Shown: positions 37,481-45,232 of the stretch, piece by piece
Layout of the letters: every line of letters starts with the position of its first letter
Position numbering within the stretch: position 1 is the stretch's first letter
Virus record (IMG/VR): IMGVR_UViG_3300043446_003565
Span: 1 to 48,024 of that record
DNA: 48,024 bases
Source: a virus
Reading direction: 5' to 3' (one strand)
The notes under the pieces: model-generated
Told to the model about the DNA's origin: nothing
Database searches by the model: none
The model's input: the letters and a program-made list of their open reading frames with translations, nothing else
Made by a program: the position numbers and the translations under genes

Positions 37481-37920
37481 GGCCGCGGCCACAGCTCCCG
37501 GGGGGTCGCGCCGGTCGCCATCATCCGGCTCAGGCGCTCGGCTCGCTGGCCCACCTGTTTCGCCCACCGCGAGTCGAGCATCATCGTGGCCGCGCGCTTG
37601 TAGTCGCCGGCCTGGATCGTCGCCAGGGTGTGCTTGAAGCCCAGCAGGCCCGCGATGCCCATGTTGAACGCCATGTCGAGCAGCACCCGCTGGCGCACCT
37701 CATCGAGCGTCGCCACCCAGGGGAGCGCGCGCAGCAGCTCACGCTCCTCGGCTGCGATGTCGTTGGCGAGAAGCATGGCTGACTCCTCGGCGGTGATGCC
37801 GCGGTCCTCCAGGTTGCGGCCCACACCGATGGTGAGCTTCCCGGCGGTGCAGCGGTAGGGCTTCAGCCGCTCCCCCTCATGGAGGCGGAGCTGGCGCACC
37901 ATCGCGTCGCGATCGATCAT
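37477..37920 (-). CDS. Endolysin, GH24 (T4-type) lysozyme
   Basis: 147 residues. The catalytic pattern E-x8-D/C-x5-T is present as Glu15, Cys24 and Thr30 in 'LHEGERLKPYRCTAGKLTIGVGRNL'. The Cys in place of Asp is common in this family. 'LDMAFNMGIAGLLGFKHTLATIQAGDYKRAATMMLDSRWAKQVGQRAERLSRMM' completes the lysozyme fold. It has no signal peptide or SAR anchor, so it needs a holin for export. It starts in an ATGA overlap with the small hydrophobic gene upstream. Confidence 0.94.
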   Translation of the reverse strand: MIDRDAMVRQLRLHEGERLKPYRCTAGKLTIGVGRNLEDRGITAEESAMLLANDIAAEERELLRALPWVATLDEVRQRVLLDMAFNMGIAGLLGFKHTLATIQAGDYKRAATMMLDSRWAKQVGQRAERLSRMMATGATPRELWPRP

Positions 37921-38060
37921 CGGCGGGGGAAGGCGACGCGCAGCAGCTGCAGGACCAGCTGGATCACGCTGTTGGCCCTCAGCGGCGACAGGGCCAGGAT
38001 CTCGCTGGCGGCGGCAACGCCGATGGCGATCATCGTTGCGGTGTTCGGATCCATGGTCAC
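37917..38060 (-). CDS. Small hydrophobic protein (holin candidate)
   Basis: 47 residues from a GTG at 38060 with AAGGAG 8 nt upstream (an ATG two codons later is the alternative). After MTMDPNTATM a hydrophobic stretch 'IAIGVAAASEILALSPL' and an amphipathic 'VIQLVLQLLRVAFPRR' follow. It overlaps the lysozyme start by ATGA. The size and position next to lysozyme suggest a holin-type or lysis-accessory protein, but a single weak membrane helix makes this uncertain. I recall similar short proteins in cyanobacterial phages. Confidence 0.55.
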   Translation of the reverse strand: MTMDPNTATMIAIGVAAASEILALSPLRANSVIQLVLQLLRVAFPRR

Positions 38061-38078
38061 AGTGAGGCTCCTTCGAGG

Positions 38079-38639
38079 TTAGACGTAGTGGAGGTAGGTG
38101 GTCAGGATGTACTTCGGGCCTGAGATCGGCGGGCGGCCGGCGTGCAGCCAGGGCCAGAGCGGCGGGAACAGCAGCAGGGTGCCGGCCCGGGGAAACCAGG
38201 AGCGGCTGCAGTGGTCATTGCCCCAGGTCAGGAACTCAGTCTCGCCGCCCTCCTCCACGTCGTTGAGGTAGAGCAGCGCCGCCAGGAACCGCCGCGCGCT
38301 GGCGTGGTCGCCCACGTCGACATGCGGGTCGAACCGGTCATGGCCCCCGGTGCGGTAGCCCTTGATCCGCAGCTCCTCGAACGCGAGGTCCTGCGGCCAC
38401 TGGGTCACGTCGATGTCCAGGTCGCGGCTGTACCGCTCGAACATGGGGAAGACGGCCTTGAACGCCAGGTCGTGGCCGTCGCTCCAGTGCTGGGTGAGGT
38501 TGAGTTCGGAGAACGCGAACCCCTCGTTGTCGTGGATCAGGTGGTGGTCGCTGCGGTCACAGAACCCGTGGACCAGCTCCTGGCATTGCTCGGGCGACAG
38601 GACGCCGGGGTAGACACGGACCAGATCCGCCAGCTGCAT
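38079..38639 (-). CDS. 2-oxoglutarate/Fe(II)-dependent oxygenase
   Basis: 186 residues of the prolyl-4-hydroxylase/PKHD superfamily. 'VLSPEQCQELVHGF' opens the domain. The iron-binding set is His106-x-Asp108 in 'FDPHVDVG' and His166 in 'WPWLHAGRPP'. The 2OG-binding basic residue at the usual Arg site is Lys176 ('GPKYILTTYLHY'). 'RRFLAALLYLNDVEEGGETEF' is the conserved strand-turn. Such oxygenases are common in cyanophages; substrates are unknown, with protein or nucleic-acid hydroxylation proposed. It is embedded in the lysis cassette, which is odd. Confidence 0.88.
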   Translation of the reverse strand: MQLADLVRVYPGVLSPEQCQELVHGFCDRSDHHLIHDNEGFAFSELNLTQHWSDGHDLAFKAVFPMFERYSRDLDIDVTQWPQDLAFEELRIKGYRTGGHDRFDPHVDVGDHASARRFLAALLYLNDVEEGGETEFLTWGNDHCSRSWFPRAGTLLLFPPLWPWLHAGRPPISGPKYILTTYLHYV

Positions 38640-38650
38640 GAGGCCTCTGC

Positions 38651-39352
38651 TCAGGGCTGCGCCACTATGGCCCAGCCGGTGGCCGGGCCTTCGACCATCC
38701 AGCGCTGGCCGAGGTTCTGGCGGGAGTAGCGGAGGCGTGCGCCCCAGTTGTTGCGGTAGACGCCGGCCACCAGGTCGAGGTCGCCGAAGGGATCGTGGAC
38801 GATGATCGCGTCGTCGGTGTAGCCGATCGCGCAGATCCAGTGGCCGCCGCCGGTGGGTGCGGTGACGGGCCCCTTGTGGAGGATCCCGAGCGGCACCGGG
38901 ATGCCGCGATCGATCTGCCCCTCGATGGTCTTCCAGCTGGCGTTCGGCACCAGGCTGGCCTCAATGCCGAAGGACTGCAGCGCCTTGATCTGGCTCTGGG
39001 CATCGGTGGTGTCGCCGTAGCGCAACACCCTGCCCAGGTAGGCGTCGTCACCGTTGGGGCCTTGGAGGGTGCCGGGTCGCAGCGTCTCGAGGAGCATGGC
39101 GCAGCTGGACGAGAAGCACATCCGCAGTGCGTGCTCGGTCTGGCTGTCGCGCTGGCTGAAGTAGGGCACCCGCAGGGGGTTGGTGATGGCCCGGGTCGCC
39201 TCCTGCTTCCCGTCGGCCTTCCATGTCTGATACCAGCTGGCGTCGCGCTGCTTCAGGCTCGCCGGCACCGCCTCCCAGAACTGCTGCACCGCCGCCCGCT
39301 GATGCGGCAGGCCCTTCCAGTGCTCGAAGAACGGGATGAAGTCGGCGATCAT
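38651..39352 (-). CDS. C39-like cysteine peptidase (lysis or entry hydrolase)
   Basis: 233 residues. The papain-like core reads 'NPLRVPYFSQRDSQTEHALRMCFSSSCAMLLETL' (candidate catalytic Cys79), 'GGGHWICAIGYTDDAIIVHDPFGDLD' (His171, Asp187). This is the peptidase C39-like layout found in phage lysis proteins and secreted peptidases. A role in cutting cell-wall peptides or as a second endolysin is likely. Starts in an ATGA overlap with the small membrane gene upstream. Confidence 0.85.
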   Translation of the reverse strand: MIADFIPFFEHWKGLPHQRAAVQQFWEAVPASLKQRDASWYQTWKADGKQEATRAITNPLRVPYFSQRDSQTEHALRMCFSSSCAMLLETLRPGTLQGPNGDDAYLGRVLRYGDTTDAQSQIKALQSFGIEASLVPNASWKTIEGQIDRGIPVPLGILHKGPVTAPTGGGHWICAIGYTDDAIIVHDPFGDLDLVAGVYRNNWGARLRYSRQNLGQRWMVEGPATGWAIVAQP

Positions 39353-39633
39353 CGTGTCTGTGCAGGGGGTGGATGGTCAAGCCCGAACTCGATGCGAGGT
39401 GACAGCATCGCCACCAGCACCGGCATGACCACGCTGACCACGACCGCGAGGATCACGCCCTGGGCGACCTTCTTCTCCACCTCGTTGAGCCGACTGAAGG
39501 CGCTGGCAAGGTCGATGTGCTTCTGGGCCAGGCTCTGGTGCATGGCGTCGAGCTTGCCCTCCAGCATGCCGAGCTTGTGGAGGATGTCCCCATGGGAGAC
39601 GTCGTGTTCACCCGGCATGCTGCTGATGCTCAT
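39349..39633 (-). CDS. Coiled-coil plus membrane-helix protein (XhlA-like holin candidate)
   Basis: 94 residues. A coiled-coil region 'HGDILHKLGMLEGKLDAMHQSLAQKHIDLASAFSRLNEVEKKV' is followed by one membrane helix 'GVILAVVVSVVMPVLVAML' and a short polar tail. This is the layout of hemolysin XhlA/holin-like proteins. Lying directly before peptidase, oxygenase and lysozyme genes, it is the best holin candidate in the window. Confidence 0.65.
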   Translation of the reverse strand: MSISSMPGEHDVSHGDILHKLGMLEGKLDAMHQSLAQKHIDLASAFSRLNEVEKKVAQGVILAVVVSVVMPVLVAMLSPRIEFGLDHPPPAQTR

Positions 39634-39642
39634 CGCCCGAGG

Positions 39643-41454
39643 TTACTTCAGCCGCCAATACTCGGGAGTGCGGCCGTAGTAGCTGGTGTAACTGCTTGGA
39701 GATCCGACCCATGAGAAGGTCCCCCGGCTGGAGCTGTTGCTGATGATCGACCCGTCGCTCTGGACGATGCCAATGTGGGGATAGGGCGGGCTGCCGTTGT
39801 CGCGCAGGATGACGATTGCGCCAGGCTCTGGTCCGCTGAGCAGTGTGCCACCACCGTTGGCCAGCGCTGCCCGGGCATCGGGCACATAGTTGCTGTTGCC
39901 CCAGGGTGGTGTGATGCCAGCGCTCCTGAGTACCTTGTTGACGGCGTAGACGCAAGCGTTGTTGCCGCCGTCGGGGCCGCCGCGAGTGTTCATCCCGCGC
40001 GCCTGCGAGGCCGCTGACGAAACCAGTCTGGCCTTCTCCGTCGCCGGCTTTCCGTTGTTCGCGCCGGTGCCTTCTGTCCAGTCGCTGCTCTCCTCGCCCT
40101 GCGTGCCGCATTTCACCGACGTGGAGTAGCCGCCGCCGCCCAGGTCGTGGGTCACAGTCTTCACGTTCCACTGCCCGTCCACCTCCGGTCGGAACCCGCT
40201 GAGGCTGACGAGGCCCTCGGCGTTCACCTCAGGCCGGCCTGGCATCGTCAGGCTGACCCGCACCTCGCCGGCCCGCAGCGACTGGAGGCGAGACTCGGCC
40301 CCCTTCTGCGCTTCGTCCTGGGTCTTGAAGAGCTGCTTCTCCTCGAAGGTCGGCAGGGTGCCCTTCTCGCCGGCCGTCAGCGTCTTCTCGGTGTTGGTCG
40401 TTCGGTCCAGGTAGCGAGCGGTCACCCCTCCATAGGCCCCGCGGTTCTTCAGCGTCGCCCGCCAGTTCGTCACCTCGTTCGCCTTGATCGCGAACGACTG
40501 GATGTTCTCGCCGCCCAGGCCGGCCGGGATCGAGCCACCGCTGGCCGCGGCCGACAGGTAGCTGCGGTAGGCGCCGCTGCGGTAGACCGACCAGGCGTTG
40601 AAGCCCTGCTGCTGGAAGATGGCCCGGGCGGCCCTGGCGTTGGTCGCCGGGTTGTAGAGCTGCTCATTGCTCGACAGCCCCAGCTGGGCGCGCCGGGCCG
40701 GCCCCAGGCTGCCGTACATGTTGATCTGCCACAGCCCGTAGCTGAGATCCGGGGGGCGGCTGTTCAGCTCGCGAGGATTGCCCTGGGACTCCGCCATCGC
40801 GATCGCGCCCATCGTCACCGCGTCGTTGCCGGTGAAGCCGGCCGCGCGCGCGAGCGCCGTCGCCTGCCCGGCGGCGATCCGCCCGGTGATGTTCACCGAT
40901 GGCGCGATCGCTCCGGTGCCGCGCTCCACCATCACCAGCTTGCCATCCGCCGGCTTGATGGTCGCCTTGTACTTCTCCGCCAGGCGGGTGAGGAACGCCT
41001 GGTCGCTCTCGTTCGTCTGGTCCTCGTGCTTGATCGGCGTGCTGGCCAGGTTGCCCTTGATCGTCAGCTGCAGGCCGTTGCGCTTGCCGATGTCCTGCAC
41101 GATCTGGCCCAGGGTGGTGTCGTGCCAGCTCTGGGTTCGCTGCTCCTTCACCAGCTCAGGCGCTGTCGCCGCGGCCGTGGCCCGGATGACCATGCTGCGG
41201 GGCCCGTTGCTGAGCTCCACCTCGTCGACCGCGAACGACCCCATGAAGGTCGGCTTGGAGTATCCCAGCCAGACGCGGATCCATGCGCCGGAGCGCGGGA
41301 CCGGCACCCGTGCGTCACGGTCATCGAGGCCGATCTCGAGGCTGTCGCTCTGCTGCCCCGCCTGGTCAGTGATGCGCAGGCTCGTCAGGCGATCCCGGAT
41401 CAGGTCGGTGATGTCGTTGCCGTCAGCGACGATCCGGAACGAAGGGGTGGTCAT
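39643..41454 (-). CDS. D: Tail protein D with built-in transglycosylase and C-terminal NlpC/CHAP-type peptidase
   Basis: 603 residues, where P2 gpD is about 390. Residues 1-185 and about 317-445 are gpD/late-control D ('RIVADGNDITDLIRDRLTSLRI', 'ESDQAFLTRLAEKYKATIKPADGKLVMV', 'VNAEGLVSLSGF', 'WNVKTVTHDLGGGGYSTSV'). Inserted at about 190-310 is a lytic transglycosylase-like domain ('AIAMAESQGNPRELN', Glu222; 'DLSYGLWQINM'). The C-terminal part (about 475-603) is a cysteine endopeptidase-like domain ('NNACVYAVNKVLRSAGI', Cys501; 'PEPGAIVILRDN...YPHIGIV', His560). The protein forms the tail hub and should cut peptidoglycan during DNA entry with two activities. Confidence 0.88.
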   Translation of the reverse strand: MTTPSFRIVADGNDITDLIRDRLTSLRITDQAGQQSDSLEIGLDDRDARVPVPRSGAWIRVWLGYSKPTFMGSFAVDEVELSNGPRSMVIRATAAATAPELVKEQRTQSWHDTTLGQIVQDIGKRNGLQLTIKGNLASTPIKHEDQTNESDQAFLTRLAEKYKATIKPADGKLVMVERGTGAIAPSVNITGRIAAGQATALARAAGFTGNDAVTMGAIAMAESQGNPRELNSRPPDLSYGLWQINMYGSLGPARRAQLGLSSNEQLYNPATNARAARAIFQQQGFNAWSVYRSGAYRSYLSAAASGGSIPAGLGGENIQSFAIKANEVTNWRATLKNRGAYGGVTARYLDRTTNTEKTLTAGEKGTLPTFEEKQLFKTQDEAQKGAESRLQSLRAGEVRVSLTMPGRPEVNAEGLVSLSGFRPEVDGQWNVKTVTHDLGGGGYSTSVKCGTQGEESSDWTEGTGANNGKPATEKARLVSSAASQARGMNTRGGPDGGNNACVYAVNKVLRSAGITPPWGNSNYVPDARAALANGGGTLLSGPEPGAIVILRDNGSPPYPHIGIVQSDGSIISNSSSRGTFSWVGSPSSYTSYYGRTPEYWRLK

Positions 41455-41457
41455 CGA

Positions 41458-41667
41458 TCAGTCCCAGATCCTCACGGTCGTGGTGGTGCTGGGCTCCGGC
41501 AGATCCGGCAGGAGGATCGTCAGCCCGTCGGGGAGGATCGGGGCCAGGTCCGCCAGGCCTGGGTTGGCCAGCAGGACCGCCTCGACCGTCTGCTGGGTCC
41601 GCCCGTAGTAGGCGTGGCAGATCGCGTCCACCTCATCGAACTGGCGGGTGATGTAGAGCTGGCTCAT
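41458..41667 (-). CDS. X: Tail protein X (LysM-like)
   Basis: 69 residues from the ATG at 41667, coupled to gpU by ATGA: MSQLYITRQFDEVDAICHAYYGRTQQTVEAVLLANPGLADLAPILPDGLTILLPDLPEPS.... 'VEAVLLANPGLADLAPILPDGLTILLPDL' is the gpX/LysM signature. In P2 this small protein goes with U and D in the tail tip. Length equals P2 gpX (67). Confidence 0.93.
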   Translation of the reverse strand: MSQLYITRQFDEVDAICHAYYGRTQQTVEAVLLANPGLADLAPILPDGLTILLPDLPEPSTTTTVRIWD

Positions 41668-42584
41668 GGCTGGATCGCCTGCCGCACGGTGTCGGTGATG
41701 AACGGGTCGACGTCCAGCATGGTGGAGATGGTGGCGACGCTGCCGAGGAGGTCGCGCAGCGCCGTGCCGCCGCCGGTGCCGCCGCCGAGGGTGTTGAGCA
41801 TGGAGGTGGTCGCCGGCTGGAGGGCTTGCAGCGCGACGCTCATCGACGGTGCGCCGCGGCCGGTGGCGACCTGCTGGAGCATCTGCGCAGCGTTGATCCC
41901 CAGCTGGCCCCACACGCCCCGCTGCGACGTGCTGAGGGAGCTGAGGCCGAATGCGCCAAGCGCTGCACCGACGTAGTCCTGGTTGGCGATGGAGCGCGCG
42001 ACGGTCGCCAGCTGGCCGAGGCCGAAGCCTGCGCCAGTGGCGGCCGTGACGACATCCGTGTTTGCCGCCTGGCTCACCCATGACGCGGCATCGAAGGCGC
42101 TGCCGGCACCCACGAACGACGGCAGCGCGCCGGTGGTGGTGAGCGGTGCGGCGGAGTTGAAGGCGACGCTGAGGGGGCTGGCGGCCTGCCCCGGGTTGTC
42201 CTCCACGTAGCGCCCCAGCTGGACGGAGAACGTGATCTGACGCGCCCCGCCGCCGGGGGCGAACGTCGACAGCCCCTCGCGCAGGCTGATGATCGCCCAC
42301 TTCCCGTAGATCTTCCCCAGCCCATCGGTGAGCGCCACCGGCTGGCCCTTCTCGGCGATCGCCCGCAGCTGATCCAGGGTGGACCGGCGCCCGCTGAAGC
42401 CGGGGTAGAGCACGCCGTCGAGAGTGATCTGCTGGCCGCCGGGGCCCAGGAACTGCAGCGCGGGATCGCGCAGGAGCCGGTCCTGGCTCTCCCAGCGGTA
42501 GTCAGCGACCCGCTCCAGCGTCTGCGGGACGCCGTTCGGCAGATCGAACTGGAAGGTGCCGAGCTGGAAGAGGGGGCGTGCCAT
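41664..42584 (-). CDS. U: Tail protein U, extended
   Basis: 306 residues; P2 gpU is about 159. The N-terminal 140 residues are gpU: 'FQLGTFQFDLPNGVPQTLERVADYRWESQDRLLRDPALQFLGPGGQQITLDGVLYPGFSG', 'LDQLRAIAEKGQPVALTDGLGKIYGKWAI', 'TFSVQLGRYVED'. The C-terminal half is an Ala/Gly-rich helical addition (about 150-306) without a recognised family. gpU acts at the tail tip/hub. It starts 2 bp after the tape-measure stop. Confidence 0.9.
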   Translation of the reverse strand: MARPLFQLGTFQFDLPNGVPQTLERVADYRWESQDRLLRDPALQFLGPGGQQITLDGVLYPGFSGRRSTLDQLRAIAEKGQPVALTDGLGKIYGKWAIISLREGLSTFAPGGGARQITFSVQLGRYVEDNPGQAASPLSVAFNSAAPLTTTGALPSFVGAGSAFDAASWVSQAANTDVVTAATGAGFGLGQLATVARSIANQDYVGAALGAFGLSSLSTSQRGVWGQLGINAAQMLQQVATGRGAPSMSVALQALQPATTSMLNTLGGGTGGGTALRDLLGSVATISTMLDVDPFITDTVRQAIQP

Positions 42585-42586
42585 GG

Positions 42587-44800
42587 TCAGTCGTTCAGGG
42601 CGACGCGGTAGTCACCGTAGACGCGGGCGAGGAGATCCTCGAAGGCAAGGCGCACCTGCTCACGGATGCTGTGGCTGTCGCCGCCGGCGGCATGGATGGT
42701 GATGGGCGCGTTGATGGTGATGGGCGGCTTGGACTGCGGCGCGGCCCCCTGCGAGGGGATGCGCAGATCGACGGTCGGCGCAGCCTGCCTGCCAGGCGCG
42801 ACGCTGATGGGCTGGGCGATGCGGGGGATGATCGCGCCGTCCATGCCGGGCACAAACAGCTCTCGGCGACGCTCCCCGACGATGTAGCCCATGCCGGCGA
42901 GCACCCGGCCGCCATTGGCGCGGCCTGGAGGCGCAGGTGCTGTCGGGGCTGCAGGAGCGGCAGGAGCCGCCGGTGCACTGCCCCCGCCCCCGCCGTTGAT
43001 CATCGACCCGATGCGCGAGACCGCGCTGCCGATCCAGGAGAACAGCGCGCCGGCCCGGGCCTTCAGCCCATCGATGATGCTCGTGATGATCTTCTGCCCG
43101 ATGCCCGCGTTGGTGAAGAGGTTGATGATCAGCGCGGGGACCGGGAACATGACCGCCAGCACCTTCGGCCCCCAGGCGCGGATGATGCCCAGGGCCTTGT
43201 TGAACAGGTCGCCGAACCAGCTGGTCCACTGCCCCCACTCACGCTTCGTCCCTTCCCAGATGGCGATCGCCTTGTCGCCGATGCTCTTCCAGGCTGACAG
43301 CGCTGCGGCTTTCACCGCGTCCCAGTTCTTGACCAGGGCGTAGATGCCGACGCCGATGCCGGCGATCAGCGCGACCCACGGCAGGAGGGGGAGCGACGCA
43401 GTCCAGATGGCTGTCCCGAGTCCTGCAATCGCCGGCAGCCAGCCCGCGATCAGCCCGCCAAGGTTCACGGCGACCAGTGCGGTCTTGAGGGTGCCGATGG
43501 CGGTGACCACCCCGGCGATGACCGGCAGCGCGAGAACCAGGCCGGCCAGCGCGCCGCCGATCAGCACGATGCCGGTGGCGATGCGTGGGTTGCTGGCGGC
43601 GAAGTTGGCGAAGCCCTCCGCCAGCGGCGTGATGATCTCCGCCAGGCGGGTGAGCGGTGGCAGCAGGGCATTGCCGACGGCGATGCCGAGCCGCTGGGCG
43701 CTGTTCTGGAAGCTGGTCAGCGTGCCCTGGAAGGTCTTGAGGCTGCGCTGATAGTCCTTGTCGACGGTGCCGGCGGCAGTCTGGCCGCCTGCATCGGCCT
43801 TCAGCTTCTCGTACTCCTTCCGGTACTTCATCAGCGACATCAGGCCCAGCTTGGCCTCCTTGTCGCCGAAGATCTGGGACAGCTTGAAGACGTCGCCGCC
43901 GGTCACCCGCTGCAGCTCGGCGATCGCGGCCTCCATCGGGTTGATGCCCTTGGCCTTGGCGTCCTTCAACACCTGCTCAATGTTGACGCCGAACTTGCTG
44001 AAGTTCTTCACCGCGTCAGGCGCGGTCATCTTCAGCATCGCGTCCGTCATCCGGGTTGCGGCCTGGCCAGCGTCCGGCGCGTCCTTCCGCACCATCTGCA
44101 TCATCGCCGCCAGGGCGACGGCGCCCTTCTTGCCCTCGATTCCCATGGTGCCGGCGGCCGCGGCGATGGTGGGCATGAACTGCGCCATGTCCTTCAGCTC
44201 GAACGCGCCCTGCTTGCCGGCGAAGGCCAGCGCATCGAACGTCGCCTTCAGCTCGGTGGGTCGGATCTTCAGCGCGTTCTGCAGCTGGAAGCCGGTCTTC
44301 GTGACGTCGAGGAGATCGGAGTTCGTGGCGGTCGCCACCCGGCCAAGCGCCTCCATGGAGGCGACGGCATCGTTCAGCTCCAGGCCCTGGGCCACAAGGT
44401 CCTGGATGCCGGCCGCCAGCTTCTCCGGGGCCAGGTTGGTGATGTTGCGGCCGGAGAGCTGCAGGATCTGCCCGCTCAGCTTCTTCAGCTCGACGTCGCC
44501 GACGTTGGCGGTCTTGCCGATGTCGGCCAGCACGCTCTCGAATCGCGCCGCGGTTCGGACGCTGCCGGCGAGCGCCACGCCGATCCCTGCCGCGCCGACC
44601 GCGGCCTGCTGCCAGAGGGCGTTGTCGAAGATGCCCTTGAAACCCTTGCGGCCTGAAGCCGCCGCGTCGTTCATCGTCCGGGTGACGTTCCGCCCGAACG
44701 ACGACACCTTCACCTGTGCGCTGCGCAGGCTGGCCCCGAGACTGGCCGCGATCTTGCCGCCGATCTCGACCGTGATCTTCTGGGGCCCGCCGCCGATCAT
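42587..44800 (-). CDS. T: Tape-measure protein T
   Basis: 737 residues of the TP901/PhageMin_Tail tape-measure family. The core (about 60-330) includes 'RFESVLADIGKTANVG', 'ELKKLSGQILQLSG', 'GIQDLVAQGLELNDAVASMEALGRVATATNSDLLDVTKTGFQL' and 'KFGVNIEQVLKDAKAKGINPMEAAIAELQ'. Hydrophobic segments at about 415-520 ('IVLIGGALAGLVLALPVIAGVV', 'LLPWVALIAGIGVGIYALV') are typical and enter the host membrane. The C-terminus has an Ala/Pro linker and 'GRANGGRVLAGMGYIVGERRRELFVPGMDGAIIP'. At about 3 residues per 4.5 angstrom it predicts a tail of about 110 nm if all helical. It starts in an ATGA overlap with the E' frame. Confidence 0.95.
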   Translation of the reverse strand: MIGGGPQKITVEIGGKIAASLGASLRSAQVKVSSFGRNVTRTMNDAAASGRKGFKGIFDNALWQQAAVGAAGIGVALAGSVRTAARFESVLADIGKTANVGDVELKKLSGQILQLSGRNITNLAPEKLAAGIQDLVAQGLELNDAVASMEALGRVATATNSDLLDVTKTGFQLQNALKIRPTELKATFDALAFAGKQGAFELKDMAQFMPTIAAAAGTMGIEGKKGAVALAAMMQMVRKDAPDAGQAATRMTDAMLKMTAPDAVKNFSKFGVNIEQVLKDAKAKGINPMEAAIAELQRVTGGDVFKLSQIFGDKEAKLGLMSLMKYRKEYEKLKADAGGQTAAGTVDKDYQRSLKTFQGTLTSFQNSAQRLGIAVGNALLPPLTRLAEIITPLAEGFANFAASNPRIATGIVLIGGALAGLVLALPVIAGVVTAIGTLKTALVAVNLGGLIAGWLPAIAGLGTAIWTASLPLLPWVALIAGIGVGIYALVKNWDAVKAAALSAWKSIGDKAIAIWEGTKREWGQWTSWFGDLFNKALGIIRAWGPKVLAVMFPVPALIINLFTNAGIGQKIITSIIDGLKARAGALFSWIGSAVSRIGSMINGGGGGSAPAAPAAPAAPTAPAPPGRANGGRVLAGMGYIVGERRRELFVPGMDGAIIPRIAQPISVAPGRQAAPTVDLRIPSQGAAPQSKPPITINAPITIHAAGGDSHSIREQVRLAFEDLLARVYGDYRVALND

Positions 44801-45039
44801 TTCCTCATCGCCTCCGCGATCTCATTCTGGACGGTCTGCGCCTCGAGGAACCAGGCCCAGAACTCATCGGTCTCCATCTCCAGGATGTCGGCCAGGCCGG
44901 TGCTGGTCCATCCGGAGAGCAGCACTGCCGCCCTCCGGATGTCGGCCTCTACCGCCTGGCCTGCCTGAAATCCTGCACCTGCTTCTCCAGCCTCGACCAG
45001 TCGGCGGAGTCGAGGTCCAGCAGGTCGTCGACCGTCACC
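44797..45039 (-). CDS. E' extension frame (tail assembly chaperone, -1 frame)
   Basis: Downstream of the gpE stop (TAG at 44949-44951) the -1 frame is open from about 45039 to a TGA at 44797-44799, which overlaps the tape-measure ATG (ATGA). It reads EADIRRAAVLLSGWTSTGLADILEMETDEFWAWFLEAQ..., resembling P2 E' (GpE family: a helix, then L-x-E-L/M-x-x-W). It has no start codon of its own near the beginning. In P2 E+E' is made by a -1 frameshift; the same is likely here. Confidence 0.7.
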   Translation of the reverse strand, partial: GDGRRPAGPRLRRLVEAGEAGAGFQAGQAVEADIRRAAVLLSGWTSTGLADILEMETDEFWAWFLEAQTVQNEIAEAMRK

Positions 45040-45227
45040 TCACAGAGGTTGGCGACGAGGAGAAGCGACTTGTCCTCGTCGCTGCCGGAGTGCTTCGATG
45101 CCGCCAGGTCGTCGCGCACCTTGGGTCGGCGCATGACCAGGTGGCTCACCTCAACGCCGCTGATCTGGATCGGGAAGTCGAGTTCGATCTTCGCGGTGTT
45201 GGGATGCAGGTTCTTGGAAGCGCTCAT
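44949..45227 (-). CDS. E: Tail assembly chaperone E
   Basis: 92 residues of the P2 gpE / TAC family: 'KIELDFPIQISGVEVSHLVMRRPKVRDDLAA', 'LLVANLCEVTVDDLLDLDSADWSRLEKQVQDFRQARR'. It is encoded between tail tube and tape measure, the constant place for tail assembly chaperones. The frame ends with TAG, but the -1 frame continues as E'. Starts 5 bp after the tube gene stop. Confidence 0.92.
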   Translation of the reverse strand: MSASKNLHPNTAKIELDFPIQISGVEVSHLVMRRPKVRDDLAASKHSGSDEDKSLLLVANLCEVTVDDLLDLDSADWSRLEKQVQDFRQARR

Positions 45228-45232
45228 TCAGA

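Noticed and set aside
40147-41976. A 609-codon plus-strand frame opposite gpD, gpX and part of gpU
   Set aside because: No motif, spans three real genes in antisense, composition typical of a shadow frame.
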